Assembly: GCF_003439925.1 (NCBI RefSeq)
Contig: NZ_QQRR01000001.1
Coordinates: forward strand, 372,001-436,000
DNA length: 64,000 nucleotides
Direction of reading: 5' to 3'
Source of the DNA: Haloprofundus halophilus
GTDB lineage: Archaea > Halobacteriota > Halobacteria > Halobacteriales > Haloferacaceae
A program made the translations under genes and the position numbers. The notes under the pieces are model-generated. The model saw nothing but the letters and a program-made list of their open reading frames with translations, did not search any database and was not told the DNA's origin. Shown here piece after piece: positions 16,675-27,574 of the stretch (position 1 is its first letter; each line of letters starts with the position of its first letter).

Positions 16675-18285
16675 ATGACGGGCAAACGGACGGAATCGGA
16701 GTTCGTAGAGTACGGTATCGAAGACAAGCCGCCATTGGGCGAGTCGCTGCTGCTTGGCCTGCAGCACTACCTGACGATGGTCGGCGCGAACATCGCCGTG
16801 CCGCTCATCCTCGCGGCCGCACTCGGGATTCCGGACTCGCTCGTTCCGCGCTTCGTCGGGACGTTCTTCGTCGTCTCCGGCGTCGCCACGCTGGCGCAGA
16901 CGACGTTCGGTAACCGCTACCCCATCGTGCAGGGCGCACCGTTCTCGATGCTCGCGCCCGCGCTGGCGGTCATCGCCGTCGCACAGACGGGGAACCCGCC
17001 GGGAGCGGACTGGCAGTACGCGCTGCTGCAGTTACAGGGAGCGATTATCGCCGCCTCGCTGGCCGAGATCGTCGTCGGCTATCTCGGCTTGTTCGGCCGT
17101 CTTCGGAGATTTGTCTCGCCGGTGGTCATCGCGCCTACCATCGCGCTCATCGGCCTCTCGCTGTTCGACACACCGCAGATCACTGCAGTCACGAACGACT
17201 GGTGGCTGTTGGGACTGACGCTCGGTCTCATCGTCCTCTTCTCGCAGTATCTCGACACGTCCGCTCGCATCTTCAAGCTCTTCCCCGTCCTCCTCGGCGT
17301 CGTCACGGCGTACGCGCTCGCCGCCGCGTTGAGCGTCGTCGGCGTCTATCAGGCCGGGATGCCCGGTTACGTCCCGCTGGGCGAGGTGCTCGCCGCCCCC
17401 GCGTTCATGCCGATTCACCCCTTCCAGTGGGGGATGGCCGGCGGCGCGAACACCGTGGCGGTGACGGTTCCGGTCGTCGGGTGGCCGCTCGCGTTCGGCG
17501 TCCCGCAACTGACGCTCTCGTTCGTCGTCGGGATGCTCGCGGGCGTCGCCGCGTCGATGGTCGAGAGCTTCGGCGACTACCACGCTGTCGCCCGTCTCTC
17601 GGGTCTCGGCGCACCGAGCGAGAAGCGCATCAACCACGGCATCGGGATGGAGGGAATCATGAACGTGTTCGCTGGCGTGATGGGTGCCGGCGGGTCGACC
17701 TCCTACTCGGAGAACATCGGCGCTATCGGCATCACGGGGGTCGCCTCCCGTTACGTCGTTCAAGTCGGCGCGGCGCTGATGCTCGTCGTGGGCTTCGTCG
17801 GCTACTTCGGCCAACTCGTCGCGACGATTCCGGACCCCATCGTCGGCGGCCTCTTTCTGGCGATGTTCGGCCAAATCGTCGCCGTCGGCCTCTCGAACCT
17901 CGAATACGTCGACCTCGACTCCTCTCGCAATGTGTTCATCGTCGGCTTCGCGCTCTTCGCCGGACTGGCGATTCCTGCCTACATGGGCAACGTCGCCGCC
18001 GCGAACCCGGACCTCAGCGGCGCGGAAGCGTTCCGTCAGGGCCTGCAGAACGTCGCGCTCGTCGGTCCCATCCTGGGAACGAAGCTCGTCGGCGACGTGC
18101 TCTACGTCGTCGGTAGCACCGGGATGGCCGTCGGCGGTCTCGTCGCGTTCTTCCTCGACAACACCATCGAGGGGACGCGGGCCGAACGCGGTCTGGAGAC
18201 ATGGGAGGAAGCGGCCGAATCCGACGAGGAGTTCGCCTCCGCCTACGACCGGTTCGTCCGCGGCGACGAGACGAAAGCCGACTGA
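16675..18285 (+). CDS. NCS2 family nucleobase (uracil/xanthine) permease
   Basis: The 536-residue protein has about 12-14 membrane helices and NCS2 hallmarks: LLLGLQHYLTMVGANIAVP, the substrate-site region QGAPFSMLAPALAVI, SMVESFGDYHAVARLSG, and YSENIGAIGITGVASRYV. It should import a nucleobase by cation symport across the cytoplasmic membrane. Whether it prefers uracil, xanthine or uric acid is not visible. The acidic C-terminal tail (TWEEAAESDEEF) is typical of haloarchaeal versions. It is transcribed alone. Confidence 0.93.
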   Translation: MTGKRTESEFVEYGIEDKPPLGESLLLGLQHYLTMVGANIAVPLILAAALGIPDSLVPRFVGTFFVVSGVATLAQTTFGNRYPIVQGAPFSMLAPALAVIAVAQTGNPPGADWQYALLQLQGAIIAASLAEIVVGYLGLFGRLRRFVSPVVIAPTIALIGLSLFDTPQITAVTNDWWLLGLTLGLIVLFSQYLDTSARIFKLFPVLLGVVTAYALAAALSVVGVYQAGMPGYVPLGEVLAAPAFMPIHPFQWGMAGGANTVAVTVPVVGWPLAFGVPQLTLSFVVGMLAGVAASMVESFGDYHAVARLSGLGAPSEKRINHGIGMEGIMNVFAGVMGAGGSTSYSENIGAIGITGVASRYVVQVGAALMLVVGFVGYFGQLVATIPDPIVGGLFLAMFGQIVAVGLSNLEYVDLDSSRNVFIVGFALFAGLAIPAYMGNVAAANPDLSGAEAFRQGLQNVALVGPILGTKLVGDVLYVVGSTGMAVGGLVAFFLDNTIEGTRAERGLETWEEAAESDEEFASAYDRFVRGDETKAD

Positions 18286-18386
18286 GGGCCGTCCGAACAT
18301 CGGCCAACGTCGTCCGAGACGCGCGTCTTCGACGCCCGCCTGCCGCCTCCCCTACCTCTTTTTGTGCCGAACCCCTCGAATCGAGC

Positions 18387-19184
18387 ATGACGCTCGACCT
18401 GCCGTCGATGGGCCTCGGAACCTCCGGTAACAAAGACCCCGAAGAGTGCGCGAGCACCGTCGCCGCGGCGCTCGATATCGGTTACCGCCACGTCGACACC
18501 GCGCAGATGTACGACAACGAAGAACCCGTCGGAGCGGGTCTCCGACAGAGCGACGTCGACCCGGATGACGCGATTCTCGCGACGAAAGTCCACCCGAAGA
18601 ACCTCGCACCCGAGGACGTTCGGCGCACGACGGAGGAGAGTCTCGACCGACTCGGCGTCGACTCGGTCGACCTGCTGTACGTCCACTGGCCGACCCACGC
18701 TTACGACGCTGAGACGACGCTGCCGGTCTTCGACGAACTGCGCGAAGCGGGGCTGACCGACCACGTCGGCGTCAGCAACTTCACGCCGGAACTGTTGGAC
18801 GAAGCGCGAGAGACTCTCGACTCGCCCATCGCAGCCCACCAGGTCGAGTGCCACCCGCTACTCCCTCAGGAGGAACTGCGCGCCGACGCCCGCGAGCACG
18901 GCTACTCGCTCGTCGCGTACACCCCACTCGGACGGGGCGAAATCTTCGACGAACCCGAACTCGTTGAGGTGGCCGAGAAACACGACGCGAGCGTCGCGCA
19001 GGTCTGCCTCGCGTGGTCGATGGCGCAGGACGTCATCGTCCCGATTCCGAAGTCGACGGGCGAACACGTCGCCGAGAACTTCGCCGCCCGAGAGCTGGAG
19101 TTGGACGACGACGACCTGGCGAAGATAGACGGCATCGACCACGAGAAGCGCATCATCGACCCCGACCACGGGCCGTGGAACTGA
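18387..19184 (+). CDS. Aldo/keto reductase
   Basis: The 265-residue TIM-barrel oxidoreductase has the catalytic tetrad: D52 and Y57 region in YRHVDTAQMYDNEE, the lysine in ATKVHPKNL, and the histidine in LLYVHWPTHAYD. The NADPH-binding tail IPIPKSTGEHVAEN also matches. It reduces an aldehyde or ketone; length and motifs fit the short 2,5-diketogluconate reductase-like branch. ATG 18387 is placed about 27 bases after a TATA-like CTCTTTTTG. Physiological substrate unknown. Confidence 0.9.
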   Translation: MTLDLPSMGLGTSGNKDPEECASTVAAALDIGYRHVDTAQMYDNEEPVGAGLRQSDVDPDDAILATKVHPKNLAPEDVRRTTEESLDRLGVDSVDLLYVHWPTHAYDAETTLPVFDELREAGLTDHVGVSNFTPELLDEARETLDSPIAAHQVECHPLLPQEELRADAREHGYSLVAYTPLGRGEIFDEPELVEVAEKHDASVAQVCLAWSMAQDVIVPIPKSTGEHVAENFAARELELDDDDLAKIDGIDHEKRIIDPDHGPWN

Positions 19185-19363
19185 GTCGAGTCGAGCGGGA
19201 CGCCTCTCGACCGTGAGTTAGCGAACAGGCGGCGCAAATCCGTGTCGCGGAGGAGCGCGCCGCACACCCGCCTCGACTCCCCCCGCGACCGCACGTTAGA
19301 GCACGGAGATGGGTGGTTCCATCCCCGTATTTGAAGTTTCGCGCCGCGTCCGGTCGCGGGTGA

Positions 19364-19558
19364 CTACCGTTCGTCCCCGCTCACCAACCCCGCCCGTCCA
19401 AGCGTGACGAGAATCAGGTATCCGACGGTACCGACGGCGAAGATCAGAACCGGGACGACGAACGGGCCGAACGTCGAAATCAGCGCATCTACCGGACCGA
19501 GTTGGAGCACGAATTCGGCGGGCGTTCGCCACTCGAAGGATGCGACGACGGGAGCCAC
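19364..19558 (-). CDS. Small membrane protein
   Basis: This 64-residue protein has one strong membrane helix (PFVVPVLIFAVGTVGYLILVTL, described here as residues about 32-53) after an amphipathic N-terminal part, and a short charged tail ending SGDER. It has no known domain. Codon use fits haloarchaeal genes. The adjacent stretch 19185-19363 shows no gene I can support. Confidence 0.5.
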   Translation of the reverse strand: MAPVVASFEWRTPAEFVLQLGPVDALISTFGPFVVPVLIFAVGTVGYLILVTLGRAGLVSGDER

Positions 19559-19716
19559 GGTACCCGCGATACGTCGGCCACCGGGTTAACTCTCCGGTCA
19601 GTCGCCGAATCGTTGGAACTGCTAAATCGACGGAATCGCCAGACCGACGGAACCGCCGAAGCCGCTTCGTCGACCGAAAACGGACCGATTTTACGCCCGC
19701 GGTGAGATGCCGCGGT

Positions 19717-20226
19717 ATGTTCCGAACGGGCCACTACGGCGTCTCGCTGCTCGTCTTCGCGCCCATCGGCTACACGCTCGTCAGCGCGGGGGCCGTCACC
19801 CCCGCGTTCGCCCTCGGCGCGACGATGCTCTGGCTGTCGATGCTGCCGGACGTGGACCACAAGCTACCCGGAGTTTCCCACCGCGGGCCGACGCACACGC
19901 TGTTGTTCGCGGGACTCGTCGGTGGTCTGTTCTGGGGCGTCGCCGCCGTCGTAACCGACGCTCTGGGGGCGTTCTCCGTCTCGCTCGGCGGCGCGAGCGT
20001 CGGCCTCGCCGTCTTCGCGTTCGTCGTCGGTTTCCTGACCGTCGTCGGTCACCTCGTCGGCGACGCGCTCACGCCGATGGGCGTCAACTTCCTCTGGCCG
20101 CTGTCGGGGAGAGGGTACTCGCTGTCGCTGACGACGGCGGACAGCGCGGTCTGGAACTACGGACTGTTCGTCCTCGGCGTCTTCGTGACGGCGGCGTGGG
20201 TCAGCGCCGCCCTCGGCGTCGTCTGA
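19717..20226 (+). CDS. Membrane-bound metal-dependent hydrolase (DUF457/YdjM family)
   Basis: The 169-residue protein begins MFRTGHYGVSLL and carries the DUF457 metal-site pattern: an early His, then MLPDVDHKLPGVSHRGPTHTLLFA with Asp and several His, then GHLVGDALTPMG. Four hydrophobic helices place it in the membrane. Homologs are predicted metal-dependent hydrolases of unknown substrate. ATG 19717 starts at the conserved N-terminus; the long upstream frame is not protein-like. Confidence 0.85.
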   Translation: MFRTGHYGVSLLVFAPIGYTLVSAGAVTPAFALGATMLWLSMLPDVDHKLPGVSHRGPTHTLLFAGLVGGLFWGVAAVVTDALGAFSVSLGGASVGLAVFAFVVGFLTVVGHLVGDALTPMGVNFLWPLSGRGYSLSLTTADSAVWNYGLFVLGVFVTAAWVSAALGVV

Positions 20227-20280
20227 ACGCGGTCTCGATTCGGACGTACGATTAAGTACGGTCTCACCGAATCCGCGGGT

Positions 20281-20886
20281 ATGACGGACGACTCGACCCC
20301 CGCGCTGGACGACGACGCGATGCGCCGTTTTCCCGTACCCGACTTCGACGAACTGCCCGAGGACCTGCAGGAACGCATCACCGAGGAGACAGAACGCGCT
20401 GGGTTCACCCCGAACGTCTTCTCGGGTTTCGCGTACAAACCCTCGCACTTCCGAGCGTTCTTCGAGTACCACGACGCGCTCGTCGACGACACGGCGCTCG
20501 ACCGCGAGGAGATAGAGCTGATAATCGTCGCCGTCTCCGGCGTCAACCACTGCTACTACTGCAACGTCGCCCACGGCGCGCTCGTCCGCATCTACGCGAA
20601 AGACCCCCTGCTCGCGGACCAACTCGTCGCCAACTACCGAACGGCCGACGTGAGCGACGAGCGGATGGCGATGCTGGACGTGGCGGTGAAACTCACCGAA
20701 GCGCCCGCGAAAGTCGGCGAGGAGGACTTCGAGAAGTTACGCGACGCGGGCTACTCCGAGGAGGCCATCTGGGACATCGGCGCGGTCACGTCGATGTTCA
20801 ACCTCTCGAACCGGATGGCGATGTTCGCGGACATGCGCCCGAACGATGAGTTCCACACGCTGGGGCGGCAGCCGAGAGAAGAGTAA
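20281..20886 (+). CDS. AhpD/carboxymuconolactone decarboxylase-like peroxidase-related protein
   Basis: The 201-residue protein has the AhpD-type core: helix FEYHDALVDDTALDREEIELIIVAVSG, then NHCYYCNVAHGAL with the redox CxxC and following His, and TSMFNLSNRMAMFADMRPNDEF at the C-terminus. This matches the peroxidase-related family. The CxxC is expected to cycle between thiol and disulfide, but a physiological partner is not visible. A promoter-like TTAAGTACGG lies about 25 bases ahead of ATG 20281. Confidence 0.88.
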   Translation: MTDDSTPALDDDAMRRFPVPDFDELPEDLQERITEETERAGFTPNVFSGFAYKPSHFRAFFEYHDALVDDTALDREEIELIIVAVSGVNHCYYCNVAHGALVRIYAKDPLLADQLVANYRTADVSDERMAMLDVAVKLTEAPAKVGEEDFEKLRDAGYSEEAIWDIGAVTSMFNLSNRMAMFADMRPNDEFHTLGRQPREE

Positions 20887-20999
20887 CAGGGGACGGTAGT
20901 CCGGGCTCTCTGTTCGGAGTTCGCTGCGAAACTGATGCGCTTCGGTCGGGGTGTCCAGATGCGAACGACGCAACCGAGATAAGGAACAATCCGCTTTCG

Positions 21000-21158
21000 T
21001 TACGACTCGTCAGCGCCTAGTTGGAAAGAGCTGAAGCACCGGTAGCACCGATACACGGGCTGATAATCGGTTGCCTGCGGTGCGAAGGTACCTTCGGTCC
21101 GCATCTTTAGAACCAGTCTACTCTGGCAGTTCGTGCAGACCGGGCGGTTCAACACCAT
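21000..21158 (-). CDS. CxxC...CxxC zinc-ribbon microprotein
   Basis: A 52-residue frame in the gap between the AhpD-like gene and copZ encodes MVLNRPVCTNCQSRLVLK, a basic middle, and VYRCYRCFSSFQLGADES. The two CxxC pairs (C8/C11 and C38/C41) are spaced for a single zinc ribbon. An A+T-rich TATA-like ATTATATG at about 21183-21190 lies 25-30 bases upstream, consistent with a leaderless transcript; GTG 21167 is an alternative start. Haloarchaea carry many such one-domain zinc microproteins, some affecting motility or metabolism; this one's function is unknown. Confidence 0.65.
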   Translation of the reverse strand: MVLNRPVCTNCQSRLVLKMRTEGTFAPQATDYQPVYRCYRCFSSFQLGADES

Positions 21159-21283
21159 TCTGGTCACGGATACGACATTCCCGCATATAATTACATCGAG
21201 GCTACTGTTCGCAGCGAGACGGGCGGTACGTCACGTCTCGGTTCACACGGAGAAATCGCACAACTAGGGGCCTCTAGCTCGAG

Positions 21284-21481
21284 TTACGCCTTCGCCTCGT
21301 AGCCCGCATCGTCGACGGCGACCACGAGGTCAAGTGGGTCGGCGTCGCCCTCGACGCTCGCCGTGTCCGACTCGTGGTCCGCGCTCGCGTTCTCGACGCC
21401 GTCGACGTCTTCGAGCGCCTCTACGACGCTTTTCTCGCAGCCATCACAGCTCATTCCTTCGACGGTGAGTGTCGTCGTCAT
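21284..21481 (-). CDS. copZ: Copper chaperone (HMA domain), CopZ-like
   Basis: The 65-residue protein is one heavy-metal-associated domain: TTLTVEGMSCDGCEKSVVEAL holds the metal-binding CxxC (C12, C15), followed by the ferredoxin-like beta-alpha fold. It should bind Cu(I) in the cytoplasm and pass it to the CopA ATPase encoded 0.8 kb away. It is divergent from the TRASH-domain regulator, with 127 bases between them that contain two copies of the putative operator motif, so the pair is probably copper-regulated together. Confidence 0.92.
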   Translation of the reverse strand: MTTTLTVEGMSCDGCEKSVVEALEDVDGVENASADHESDTASVEGDADPLDLVVAVDDAGYEAKA

Positions 21482-21517
21482 GTCCCGTCGTACTCGCCGT
21501 CGACTCTTTCACCTTTC

Positions 21518-21532
21518 CCTTTCGAACCGAGG
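21518..21532. promoter_or_regulatory. Operator-like motif, copy 1 (copZ/regulator spacer)
   Basis: CCTTTCGAACCGAGG lies between the divergent copZ and regulator genes. It resembles the perfect inverted repeat ahead of copA at 22236-22250 (shared core TTCGAAYCGA). Confidence 0.45.
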
Positions 21533-21548
21533 CCGAAACCGCGATTTC

Positions 21549-21566
21549 ACCTTTGGAATCGAAACC
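21549..21566. promoter_or_regulatory. Operator-like motif, copy 2 (regulator promoter)
   Basis: ACCTTTGGAATCGAAACC lies just ahead of the CTTACC promoter-like element of the regulator gene. Its core TTGGAATCGAAA matches the other two copies at most positions. Confidence 0.4.
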
Positions 21567-21608
21567 GGTCACCGAACTCACTTACCTCTTCACGTCGAAG
21601 TGCTTCCC

Positions 21609-22199
21609 ATGCGAACCCTCGACGACACCGACCGACAGATTCTGCGTCTCCTCTTGGACGACGCCCGGCGACCGTACAGCGATCTCGCCGACCACGTCGG
21701 CCTCTCCGCGCCCGCCGTCTCCGACCGCGTGGACCGACTGCGCGAGATCGGCGTCATCAGACGGTTCACCGTCGACGTGGACCGGTCGTTGCTTCGGGAG
21801 GGAATGCCGATGCTGGTCGAACTCGACGTTCGGCCCGCCTCCGCGGAGGACATCGCCGAGGCGCTGACCGCGCACGAGCGAACCGACCACGTCTTCCGGA
21901 CCGCCGACGCCCGCGTCGTCTTCCGCGCGCCGATACGCGAGGGAGACGTGACGGCGTTCCTCGACAGCGTCGTCGACCTCGACGACGTCCGCGACATCGA
22001 CGCGAACCTCGTCGTCGACGACGAGTGGACGCCCGGACTCGGCGACGCCGACCTGGCGCTCTCCTGCGTCGAGTGCGGCAACACCGTCACCAGCGAGGGC
22101 GAGTCCGCGCGCTTCGACGACGAACTGTACCACTTCTGTTGCGACTCCTGTCTGGCGAACTTCGGGGAACGGTACGACAGACTCCAAAGCGGCGTCTGA
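21609..22199 (+). CDS. Copper-responsive transcription regulator (Lrp/AsnC HTH plus TRASH domain)
   Basis: The 196-residue protein has an N-terminal Lrp/AsnC helix-turn-helix (DDTDRQILRLLLDDARRPYSD...SAPAVSDRVDRL, about 4-50), a middle RAM-like alpha/beta domain (about 65-140) and a C-terminal TRASH metal-binding domain with C153, C156, C177/C178 and C181. This architecture matches the haloarchaeal Cu-sensing regulator studied as VNG1179C in Halobacterium salinarum, which activates a copper ATPase gene; the direction of control here is not shown by sequence. ATG 21609 starts the HTH exactly. Its neighbours copZ and copA support the role. Confidence 0.88.
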   Translation: MRTLDDTDRQILRLLLDDARRPYSDLADHVGLSAPAVSDRVDRLREIGVIRRFTVDVDRSLLREGMPMLVELDVRPASAEDIAEALTAHERTDHVFRTADARVVFRAPIREGDVTAFLDSVVDLDDVRDIDANLVVDDEWTPGLGDADLALSCVECGNTVTSEGESARFDDELYHFCCDSCLANFGERYDRLQSGV

Positions 22200-22235
22200 A
22201 CTCAGCCCATTTTTCGAATCCCGATTCCGAACTTA

Positions 22236-22250
22236 CCTTCGAATCGAAGG
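22236..22250. promoter_or_regulatory. Perfect inverted repeat in the copA promoter
   Basis: CCTTCGA and TCGAAGG flank a single central A. The repeat directly follows a promoter-like ACTTACC (22231-22237). A second imperfect dyad, TTCGAATC...GATTCCGAA, lies just upstream at 22213-22231. Position and dyad symmetry suggest the binding site of the TRASH-domain regulator. Confidence 0.55.
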
Positions 22251-22260
22251 CACAAGTCGC

Positions 22261-22288
22261 ATGAGTGCGGGGCACGTATATCGAATCA

Positions 22289-22296
<8 letters not shown>
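22261..22296 (+). other. Short upstream ORF overlapping the copA start
   Basis: ATG 22261 opens an 11-codon frame ([11 protein letters not shown]) whose TGA at 22294-22296 overlaps the copA start ATG at 22289. The predicted transcription start (about 25 bases after ACTTACC) falls near 22258-22262, so this ATG could be the first codon of the mRNA. It may couple to or tune copA translation, or may be chance. Confidence 0.3.
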
Positions 22297-24967
<2,671 letters not shown>

Positions 24968-25099
24968 CCGCCGTCGGGTTCGGCTCCGCCACCTCGGTTT
25001 CGACGCGCGTCGCAGCGACCACCTCTCACTCGCCGTGACCGACCGCGTCGAGTGACGCACGTAATCCTTATTGAGACCCTACGCGTCCATCAGTTTACG

Positions 25100-25294
25100 A
25101 TGGCGACTGGAACGGTTGTGTTCTTCAACGACACCGGCGGCTACGGCTTCATAGAGACCGACGACTCCGAGGAGGACGTGTTCTTCCACATGGAGGACGT
25201 CGACGGTCCCGACCTCGAAGAGGGGCAGGAAGTGGAGTTCGAGATCGAGGCGGCGGAGAAAGGCCCGCGTGCGGTGAACCTCGAACGGCTGTAA
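25100..25294 (+). CDS. Cold-shock domain protein CspA-like
   Basis: The 64-residue protein is a single cold-shock domain with RNP1 (GGYGFIET) and RNP2 (EDVFFHMED), a 5-stranded OB fold that binds single-stranded nucleic acid. It is more acidic than bacterial CspA, as usual in haloarchaea. ATG 25100 (MATGTVVFFNDTGG) is the family start; CCTTATTGA about 30 bases ahead is a plausible TATA box. A 16-bp perfect palindrome (25332-25347) follows the gene and may be a weak terminator. Confidence 0.93.
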   Translation: MATGTVVFFNDTGGYGFIETDDSEEDVFFHMEDVDGPDLEEGQEVEFEIEAAEKGPRAVNLERL

Positions 25295-25375
25295 GGAGCG
25301 ACCACCGCGTCGACCCCGTCGACAGCGATCGGACAGCCGCGGCTGTCGGAGAAGTACCGTTTTAAACCCCCGACC

Positions 25376-25508
25376 CGTGCTACCACCTGCCGCGTTCGAC
25401 TGCGGCACATCACTCGACGAAATCAGTCGACGCCGACCGGCGTCTAGCACGCTGTTTCGAACTCGACTACCGGCCGTCGCGCCGCCTCCTAAAGCGGCGC
25501 GACCTGTC
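25376..25508. ncRNA. Candidate structured RNA or multi-stem DNA element downstream of cspA
   Basis: The 338-base gap 25295-25632 has no convincing gene but folds unusually well. A 7-bp stem (25376-25382 with 25445-25451, CGTGCTA/TAGCACG) encloses three hairpins: TGCCGC/GCGGCA, TCGAC/GTCGA and GACGCCG/CGGCGTC. A separate perfect 10-bp hairpin GTCGCGCCGC/GCGGCGCGAC follows (about 25477-25504). The TATA-like GTTTTAAAC (about 25359-25367) would start plus-strand transcripts inside the outer stem, so the strand is undecided. High G+C makes chance stems common, so confidence is low. Confidence 0.25.
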
Positions 25509-25632
25509 CCCGCGGTTCGACGAGTCACCGAGAGTGCTCCGATTCGGAACCGTTTCTCAGTACCGTACGTTCAGTTTCGTCGCCGCGGTACGCGTCGGAA
25601 CAGTTTTGGGAAGTCTCCGAGTCGACGCGGAC

Positions 25633-25803
25633 ATGTCAGAGACCCTCCAGACCGCACTCTTGGTTTACATCGCCGCGCTCCTGACCGCTCACGTGCTCGG
25701 GTTCACCACACTAGCCCTGGTCATTGTCGCGGTAGGACTTTTCGGCGGTCTCGTCGCCGGGTTGTCTTACTACGGCGAGCAACCAACGAAAAGTACTAAC
25801 TGA
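25633..25803 (+). CDS. Small two-helix membrane protein
   Basis: The 56-residue protein starts MSETLQTALLVYIAALLTAHVLG and consists of two hydrophobic helices (about 6-24 and 26-46) with a short polar tail. The ATG at 25633 is preferred to the frame start at 25534. A TTTTGGG promoter-like element lies about 30 bases ahead. Function unknown. Confidence 0.6.
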   Translation: MSETLQTALLVYIAALLTAHVLGFTTLALVIVAVGLFGGLVAGLSYYGEQPTKSTN

Positions 25804-25836
25804 ACGCGAATCAGCGAGTTCCTCCGAAACGCGCGT

Positions 25837-27453
25837 CTACTCCCCGAACAACTGTTCCTCGCGCTCTCTGAGTTCGATGCGACGAATCTTCCCGCTCGAC
25901 GTCTTCGGCAACTCGTCGACGAACTCCACCCGCCGCGGGTACTTGTAGGGGGCCGTCTCCTCCTTCATGAACTCCTGAATCTCCTCGACGAGCGCATCGT
26001 CGCCGTCGTATCCCTCGGCGAGGATGACGTACGCCTTCACCACGTTGCCGCGCTCGGCGTGCGGACTGCCGACGGCGGCGGCCTCCGCGACCGCCGGGTG
26101 CGACACCAGCGCGTCCTCGACCTCGAAAGGACCGATGCGGTAGCCCGCCGAGAGGATGATGTCGTCGGCGCGGCCCTCGAAGAAGAAGTAGCCGTCCTCG
26201 TCGCGGGAGGCCAGGTCGCCGGTGCGGTAGTACTCGCCCGCGAAAGTCTTCTCGTCGAGGTGGGGTTTCTCGTAGTAGCCGTCGAAGATGCCGGGACAGT
26301 CGACCGGCACGGCGATTTCGCCGATCTCGCCGTCGTCGACCTCCGCCTCGTTCTCGTCGATTATCGTGGTGCCGAGGCCGGGCGTCGGTTTGCCCATCGC
26401 GCCGGGCTTCACCTCGATTCCCGGATAGTTCGTGACGAGCGCGACGGTTTCGGTTTGGCCGTAGCCGTCTCGCGGGGTGACGCCGAAGGCCTCCGTTATC
26501 ATCTCGATGGGTTCGCGGTTCAGCGGTTCTCCCGCCGAGAGCGCCGCCTTCAGCTCCACGTCGTACTCGTCGAGGTCCGTCTGGGTGAACATCCGGTACT
26601 GCGTCGGGACGGCGCAGAGGCGGGTGACGCCCTCGTCGGCCATCAGTTCGAGGAACGCGTCGGGGTCGAACTCGCCGTCGTACAGCAGTTGCGTCGCGCC
26701 CGTCGTCACGCCGACGCCGACGGGGCTCCAGAACCACTTCGCCCAGCCGGTGCCCGTGGTCGCCCACAGCAGTTCGTCGCTCATGTCCGAATCGGCGGTG
26801 ACGCCCCACCAGTAGGGCGCGTTGACGAGTTCGAAGCAGCGCATCCACCGGTGTCTGTGGAGCACGGGCTTCGGCTGGCCCGTCGTCCCGGAGGTGTAGT
26901 TGATGGACATCGGGTCCTCGGCGGCGAGTTCGGGCCCGTCGTGCTCCGTCGACTCCTCGGAGACGAGCTCCGAGTAGGAGTGCCAACCCTCGCGCTCCCC
27001 GCCGACGCAGACGAGGTTCGAGAGCGGCGAGTCGTCGACGACGGGGTCGACCATCTCGGCGAGGTCGGCGTGGGCGACGACGGTCGTCGCCTCGCAGTCG
27101 TTCGCGCGGAACTGGAGGTCTTTCGGCTTGAGCATCGACGAGCAAGGGACCAAGAGCGCGCCGCGTTTGAGCGCGCCCAACTGGATGGCGAACACGTCCG
27201 GGTGTCGCGGGAGGAGGTGCATCACCCGGTCGCCCTCGCCGACGCCGAGCGATTCGAGGGCGTTCGCGAAGCGGTTCATGTCGTCGCGGAGGTCGGCGTA
27301 CGTCCGCTCCTCGCGCTCACTCTCGTTCAGAAAGTGGAGGGCGACTCGGTCGCCGAACTCGTCGGCGTGCGACTCGACGACCGCCGGGAGGTTGTAGTCG
27401 GCGGGGATATCCCACTCGAACGACGCGAGCTCGTCATCGTACGTGAGTGCCAT
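25837..27453 (-). CDS. Acyl-CoA synthetase (acetyl-CoA synthetase-like, AMP-forming)
   Basis: The 538-residue ANL-superfamily enzyme activates a carboxylic acid with ATP and CoA. Signatures are the P-loop-like INYTSGTTGQPKPV, the adenylate-binding DGYGQTETV, the hinge Asp region YYRTGDLASRDEDGYFFFEGR, and the catalytic Lys in ELPKTSSGKIRR. Overall pattern (WMRCFELVNAPYWWGVT, TGTGWAKWFW) fits the medium-chain/short-chain acyl-CoA synthetase branch. I chose ATG 27453 (MALTYDDELASFEWD); the upstream frame is Ser/Arg-rich. Substrate unknown. Confidence 0.9.
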   Translation of the reverse strand: MALTYDDELASFEWDIPADYNLPAVVESHADEFGDRVALHFLNESEREERTYADLRDDMNRFANALESLGVGEGDRVMHLLPRHPDVFAIQLGALKRGALLVPCSSMLKPKDLQFRANDCEATTVVAHADLAEMVDPVVDDSPLSNLVCVGGEREGWHSYSELVSEESTEHDGPELAAEDPMSINYTSGTTGQPKPVLHRHRWMRCFELVNAPYWWGVTADSDMSDELLWATTGTGWAKWFWSPVGVGVTTGATQLLYDGEFDPDAFLELMADEGVTRLCAVPTQYRMFTQTDLDEYDVELKAALSAGEPLNREPIEMITEAFGVTPRDGYGQTETVALVTNYPGIEVKPGAMGKPTPGLGTTIIDENEAEVDDGEIGEIAVPVDCPGIFDGYYEKPHLDEKTFAGEYYRTGDLASRDEDGYFFFEGRADDIILSAGYRIGPFEVEDALVSHPAVAEAAAVGSPHAERGNVVKAYVILAEGYDGDDALVEEIQEFMKEETAPYKYPRRVEFVDELPKTSSGKIRRIELREREEQLFGE

Positions 27454-27574
27454 GCACGCCACGTCGGAACCGTACCGGATAATCATTCGGGTCGTCGCAG
27501 TCGGCGGGTCGGGCGGTGCAGAGCCGGCGGCGGTCGGCACAGTACGACGAATCTGTGCGTCGACGGTCGAATCG

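Noticed and set aside
25376-25451. tRNA-like cloverleaf, read on the minus strand
   Set aside because: Seven-base outer stem and a 5-bp/7-base middle arm look suggestive, but five extra bases separate the T-arm-like hairpin from the outer stem, the D-arm loop is too small, the loop lacks U33, and the T-loop lacks TTC.
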